Assembly (NCBI RefSeq): GCF_900110035.1
Contig: NZ_FOCF01000010.1
Location: forward strand, 45,366-109,365
Length of the DNA: 64,000 nucleotides
DNA from: Sphingomonas gellani
Lineage (GTDB): Bacteria > Pseudomonadota > Alphaproteobacteria > Sphingomonadales > Sphingomonadaceae
Direction of reading: 5' to 3'
In this document: piece after piece, positions 62,220 to 64,000 of the stretch
How the letters are laid out: the number at the start of each line of letters is the position of its first letter
Position numbering within the stretch: position 1 is the first letter of the stretch
Position numbers and translations under genes: made by a program
Notes under the pieces: generated by a model
What the model was told of the DNA's origin: nothing
Database searches by the model: none
The model's input: the letters and a program-made list of their open reading frames with translations, nothing else

Positions 62220-62546
62220 TCAGAGCGCGACCGGTCCGTCGATTACCTCATCCGGATCGATCCGGACCTGCTCGGTCAGAGCTGCCATGCGGTCGGCCAG
62301 GCTAGGCGGGAAGGCGATGACATTCTGCGGATTGCGCAGCATGTCCTGTTCCAGGAAGCCGAGGAACGTCCCGATCACCGGATCGGCTTCCTCGTTCTCG
62401 ACACGCCGGACGCTGACGCCGTTTTCATCGACCACAAAGGCGATCTCGCCGCCATAGCTGACCCCAAGTGCTTGGCGCACGGCCTTTGGTACGGTGGTCT
62501 GTCCCTTGGCCGTGATCCTGCTGCGTTCTTGAACGATGGTCGCCAT
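62220..62546 (-). CDS. prlF: PrlF-family antitoxin
   Basis: A 108-residue antitoxin with an N-terminal AbrB/SpoVT swapped-hairpin domain (SRITAKGQTTVPKAVRQALGV) and a toxin-binding C-terminal half (PVIGTFLGFLEQDMLRNPQ). I start at 62546, with GGAGG 6 bp upstream; an earlier in-frame ATG at 62579 lacks one. It neutralises YhaV and should repress the pair's promoter. Confidence 0.93.
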   Translation of the reverse strand: MATIVQERSRITAKGQTTVPKAVRQALGVSYGGEIAFVVDENGVSVRRVENEEADPVIGTFLGFLEQDMLRNPQNVIAFPPSLADRMAALTEQVRIDPDEVIDGPVAL

Positions 62547-62568
62547 CACATCCTCCGTGCCACTGGAT

Positions 62569-62586
62569 GTAAGGAACAATCCTTAC
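62569..62586. promoter_or_regulatory. Likely PrlF operator
   Basis: GTAAGG-AACAAT-CCTTAC is an inverted repeat 23 bp upstream of the prlF start. Autoregulation by an AbrB-type antitoxin at such a site is usual. Confidence 0.5.
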
Positions 62587-62813
62587 CTTATCAACAAGGA
62601 GTATGAGTGGCCGAGCTGCGGGCTTGGCTTTTGAGATCGACTTTTGTGACGTCCCGTCACGGGGCAGAAGGCTGCCGATCGGCCTGTCGCGAAATTTAGC
62701 ATTTGCGCGACACGATCACCTTTACGCCTGAAGGCGGCTGATTTGCGATCGCCCACAAGCGGACATGGAATGTCGGCTGCTCAAATGATACGGGATGACT
62801 GTGACCGCGCCTT

Positions 62814-63404
62814 TCAGCTTTCCGCATCGATGAGAATAGCGCGCAGTTCGAGTGCTCGGTCTTGCGCCTTCCCGGCTCGGCAGCTGGAATCAACATTGTG
62901 ACGCATCGGGGGATCGTCCGGGTACGGCGCCGTTTCGAACTCACATTCGGCGTCGACATAGGCTGTCCAAGCTTTCTGGCTCGCTGCGGACGTCTCGGCT
63001 GGAAGTGCGGTATGGAGCAGCCGAAGGTAACGGGCGATATACAGCTGCCACGCGTCCTCGGCCGCGTGGGTGCATTGCGAGGTGTCCGTCTCACAGGCCT
63101 GGTCACGCGACTCTAAACACGGCTGGATGGCGTCTTCTGACCGGCGCAGGCAGGTTCGAATGGTCGCGAGCGTGCTGTCGAAGGGTACCCGCTGGACGTC
63201 GTTTGCCTTCAGGTACGCTGCTAGCTCGCCGGCAGGAACCTCGCTTAACGACGACCGGTAGTTCGCAGGTGAAGCCGGGACATGCGACGCAGGCCGGGAG
63301 GCGGAGACATGTGACGGAACGTCTGATGGGCCTGGACCGGACGGAGGCGGCGGCTCCTGCGCCGTGGCGGCGATGGCGAAAAAGGCCGTTGAGAGCCTAA
63401 CCAT
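62814..63404 (-). CDS. Exported LprI-like (DUF1311) protein
   Basis: A 196-residue protein. The start at 63404 gives a signal peptide (MVRLSTAFFAIAATAQ); a longer frame to 63467 exists. A Pro/Ser-rich stretch follows. The C-terminal part has Cys-containing segments in the DUF1311/LprI pattern: ETDTSQCTHAAEDAW, WTAYVDAECEF and SSCRAGKAQDRALEL. Relatives include the lysozyme inhibitor LprI, but many family members have no known role. Confidence 0.7.
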   Translation of the reverse strand: MVRLSTAFFAIAATAQEPPPPSGPGPSDVPSHVSASRPASHVPASPANYRSSLSEVPAGELAAYLKANDVQRVPFDSTLATIRTCLRRSEDAIQPCLESRDQACETDTSQCTHAAEDAWQLYIARYLRLLHTALPAETSAASQKAWTAYVDAECEFETAPYPDDPPMRHNVDSSCRAGKAQDRALELRAILIDAES

Positions 63405-63577
63405 GGTGCCGAGGACCAGCGCACCAGACCCGCGCCACGATTGCGCCTCCAAGCGATACAAGACCATGTCGACGTTCCCTCCGCACTAAACCGAGCCGCC
63501 GTTAGGCGAAGTCAGGTCACCGACCGAGTATGCTATAACGGGCGCGAATACACACCTGTGCGCAATATCTGCTTTCC

Positions 63578-63634
63578 GTTGTCGCAAAAGGGACCAAATA
63601 AGCGACGTCCGAAACTCGGGGATTGTGCGACAAC
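63578..63634. repeat. Inverted repeat of unknown origin
   Basis: GTTGTCGCA (63578-63586) and TGCGACAAC (63626-63634) are exact reverse complements, 39 bp apart. A looser relative (TGTCGCG...GCGCGACA) is at 62685-62712, so the LprI-like gene lies between similar motifs. It might be a recombination site, an operator or chance. Confidence 0.4.
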
Positions 63635-63637
63635 ATG

Positions 63638-63664
63638 GGCGCCGACGGGGTGTCCGTCGGCGCC
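63638..63664 (-). terminator. Hairpin after NmrA-type gene
   Basis: GGCGCCGACGG (63638-63648) and CCGTCGGCGCC (63654-63664) form a perfect 11-bp stem, 29 bp beyond the stop at 63694. No T-run, yet the strength and position suit a terminator. Confidence 0.6.
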
Positions 63665-63693
63665 TGCCTCATTGGTGAATGTCTGGGTGGCGT

Positions 63694-64000
63694 TCAGGCA
63701 GCGGCGAGCGCGCGGGCCGTTTCGCTATAGCCGTGCAGCGGGCGGCCCAGGATGCCGACCAGGCGTTCGCGGTCGCCGTCCTCGGGGATCATGCCGTCGC
63801 TGACATAGCGTTCGGCCATCAGTCGCATCTCGTATGCCGTCCAGCGTGGCATGAACGTCGCCATGTTGGCCTCGAAGCCGCTGGGATCGTCGCCGCCATA
63901 GACGACCGGGCGCCCCAGCACGTCGGACCAGATCGCTGCCACGTCAGCGCCGGTCAGCGTATCGGGGCCGACCAGGTTGATCGTCTCGATCGGGAGCTTG
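63694..64000 (-). CDS. NmrA-type NAD(P)-binding protein (start outside window)
   Basis: The C-terminal ~101 residues of an NAD(P)-binding Rossmann protein of the NmrA/quinone-oxidoreductase-like group; the frame runs off the right edge. Visible are ETINLVGPDTLTGADVAAIW, GRPVVYGGDDPSGFEANM and a C-terminal helix with LVGILGRPLHGYSETARAL, as in NAD(P)H-binding proteins of the YtfG/NmrA type. The catalytic and cofactor regions are outside the window. Confidence 0.75.
   Translation of the reverse strand, partial: KLPIETINLVGPDTLTGADVAAIWSDVLGRPVVYGGDDPSGFEANMATFMPRWTAYEMRLMAERYVSDGMIPEDGDRERLVGILGRPLHGYSETARALAAA

Noticed and set aside
1..64000. tRNA, rRNA, CRISPR arrays, known riboswitches
   Set aside because: I looked for GTTCGAATCC-type T-loops, regularly spaced repeats and common riboswitch cores and found none. 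A covariance-model scan would be needed to exclude divergent cases.

Overview
The window is high-GC DNA with long, dense coding and many TonB-dependent receptors. It carries a GH115/GH67 glucuronoxylan locus and no rRNA, tRNA or CRISPR that I can see. This gene content is typical of a Sphingomonas-like alphaproteobacterium (Sphingomonadaceae). The host call is an inference from gene content; nothing in the window proves the species.

Region 1 (1-17175): exported hydrolases and iron uptake. A translationally coupled trio (S9 peptidase, a DUF5695-like protein, a Svx/AvrXca-like zinc protease) converges on a large TonB-dependent receptor. Then come an isochorismatase-like hydrolase coupled to a GlxA-type AraC regulator, and a tightly packed siderophore operon: TonB receptor, esterase, DUF3325, DUF3649, PepSY membrane reductase-like protein.

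Region 2 (17381-37111): an IS110/IS1111 element, then a complete-looking glucuronoxylan and hexuronate locus. It has a LacI regulator, a TonB receptor, a GH115 alpha-glucuronidase, an SGNH esterase, UxuB, UxaC, an ExuT-like transporter, ManD and a GH67 alpha-glucuronidase. Related LacI-type operators lie at three of its promoters. Together the genes would import glucuronoxylan fragments, strip (methyl)glucuronic acid and acetyl groups, and convert glucuronate through fructuronate and mannonate to 2-keto-3-deoxygluconate. A second IS110 element, killed by one nonsense codon, follows.

Region 3 (37112-48485): a pqiA remnant is cut by a ~4.9 kb transposon. The transposon has ~132-bp terminal inverted repeats, an unknown membrane-protein cargo, a serine resolvase, a DDE transposase and an AAA ATPase. 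Then follows a second siderophore receptor, divergent from DUF3649 and two related unknown genes, and a group of small membrane/SHOCT/DUF805 genes, one of them frameshifted.

Region 4 (48694-64000): a defence-like accessory island. Three related imperfect palindromes (48694, 54078, 55825) divide it into modules. Module A holds unknown genes, including an operon of a candidate PD-(D/E)XK nuclease with two small paralogous proteins, and a HEPN-like gene. Module B holds a hydrolase, an Xre regulator and a membrane protein. Module C starts with a serine recombinase translationally coupled to a PstI/BsuBI-type restriction-modification pair. Next come two TIR-domain genes (one with a membrane partner), a PrlF-YhaV toxin-antitoxin pair, an LprI-like protein and the end of an NmrA-type reductase. 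The best candidates for an undescribed system are the module A nuclease operon and the recombination-site-bounded modules.
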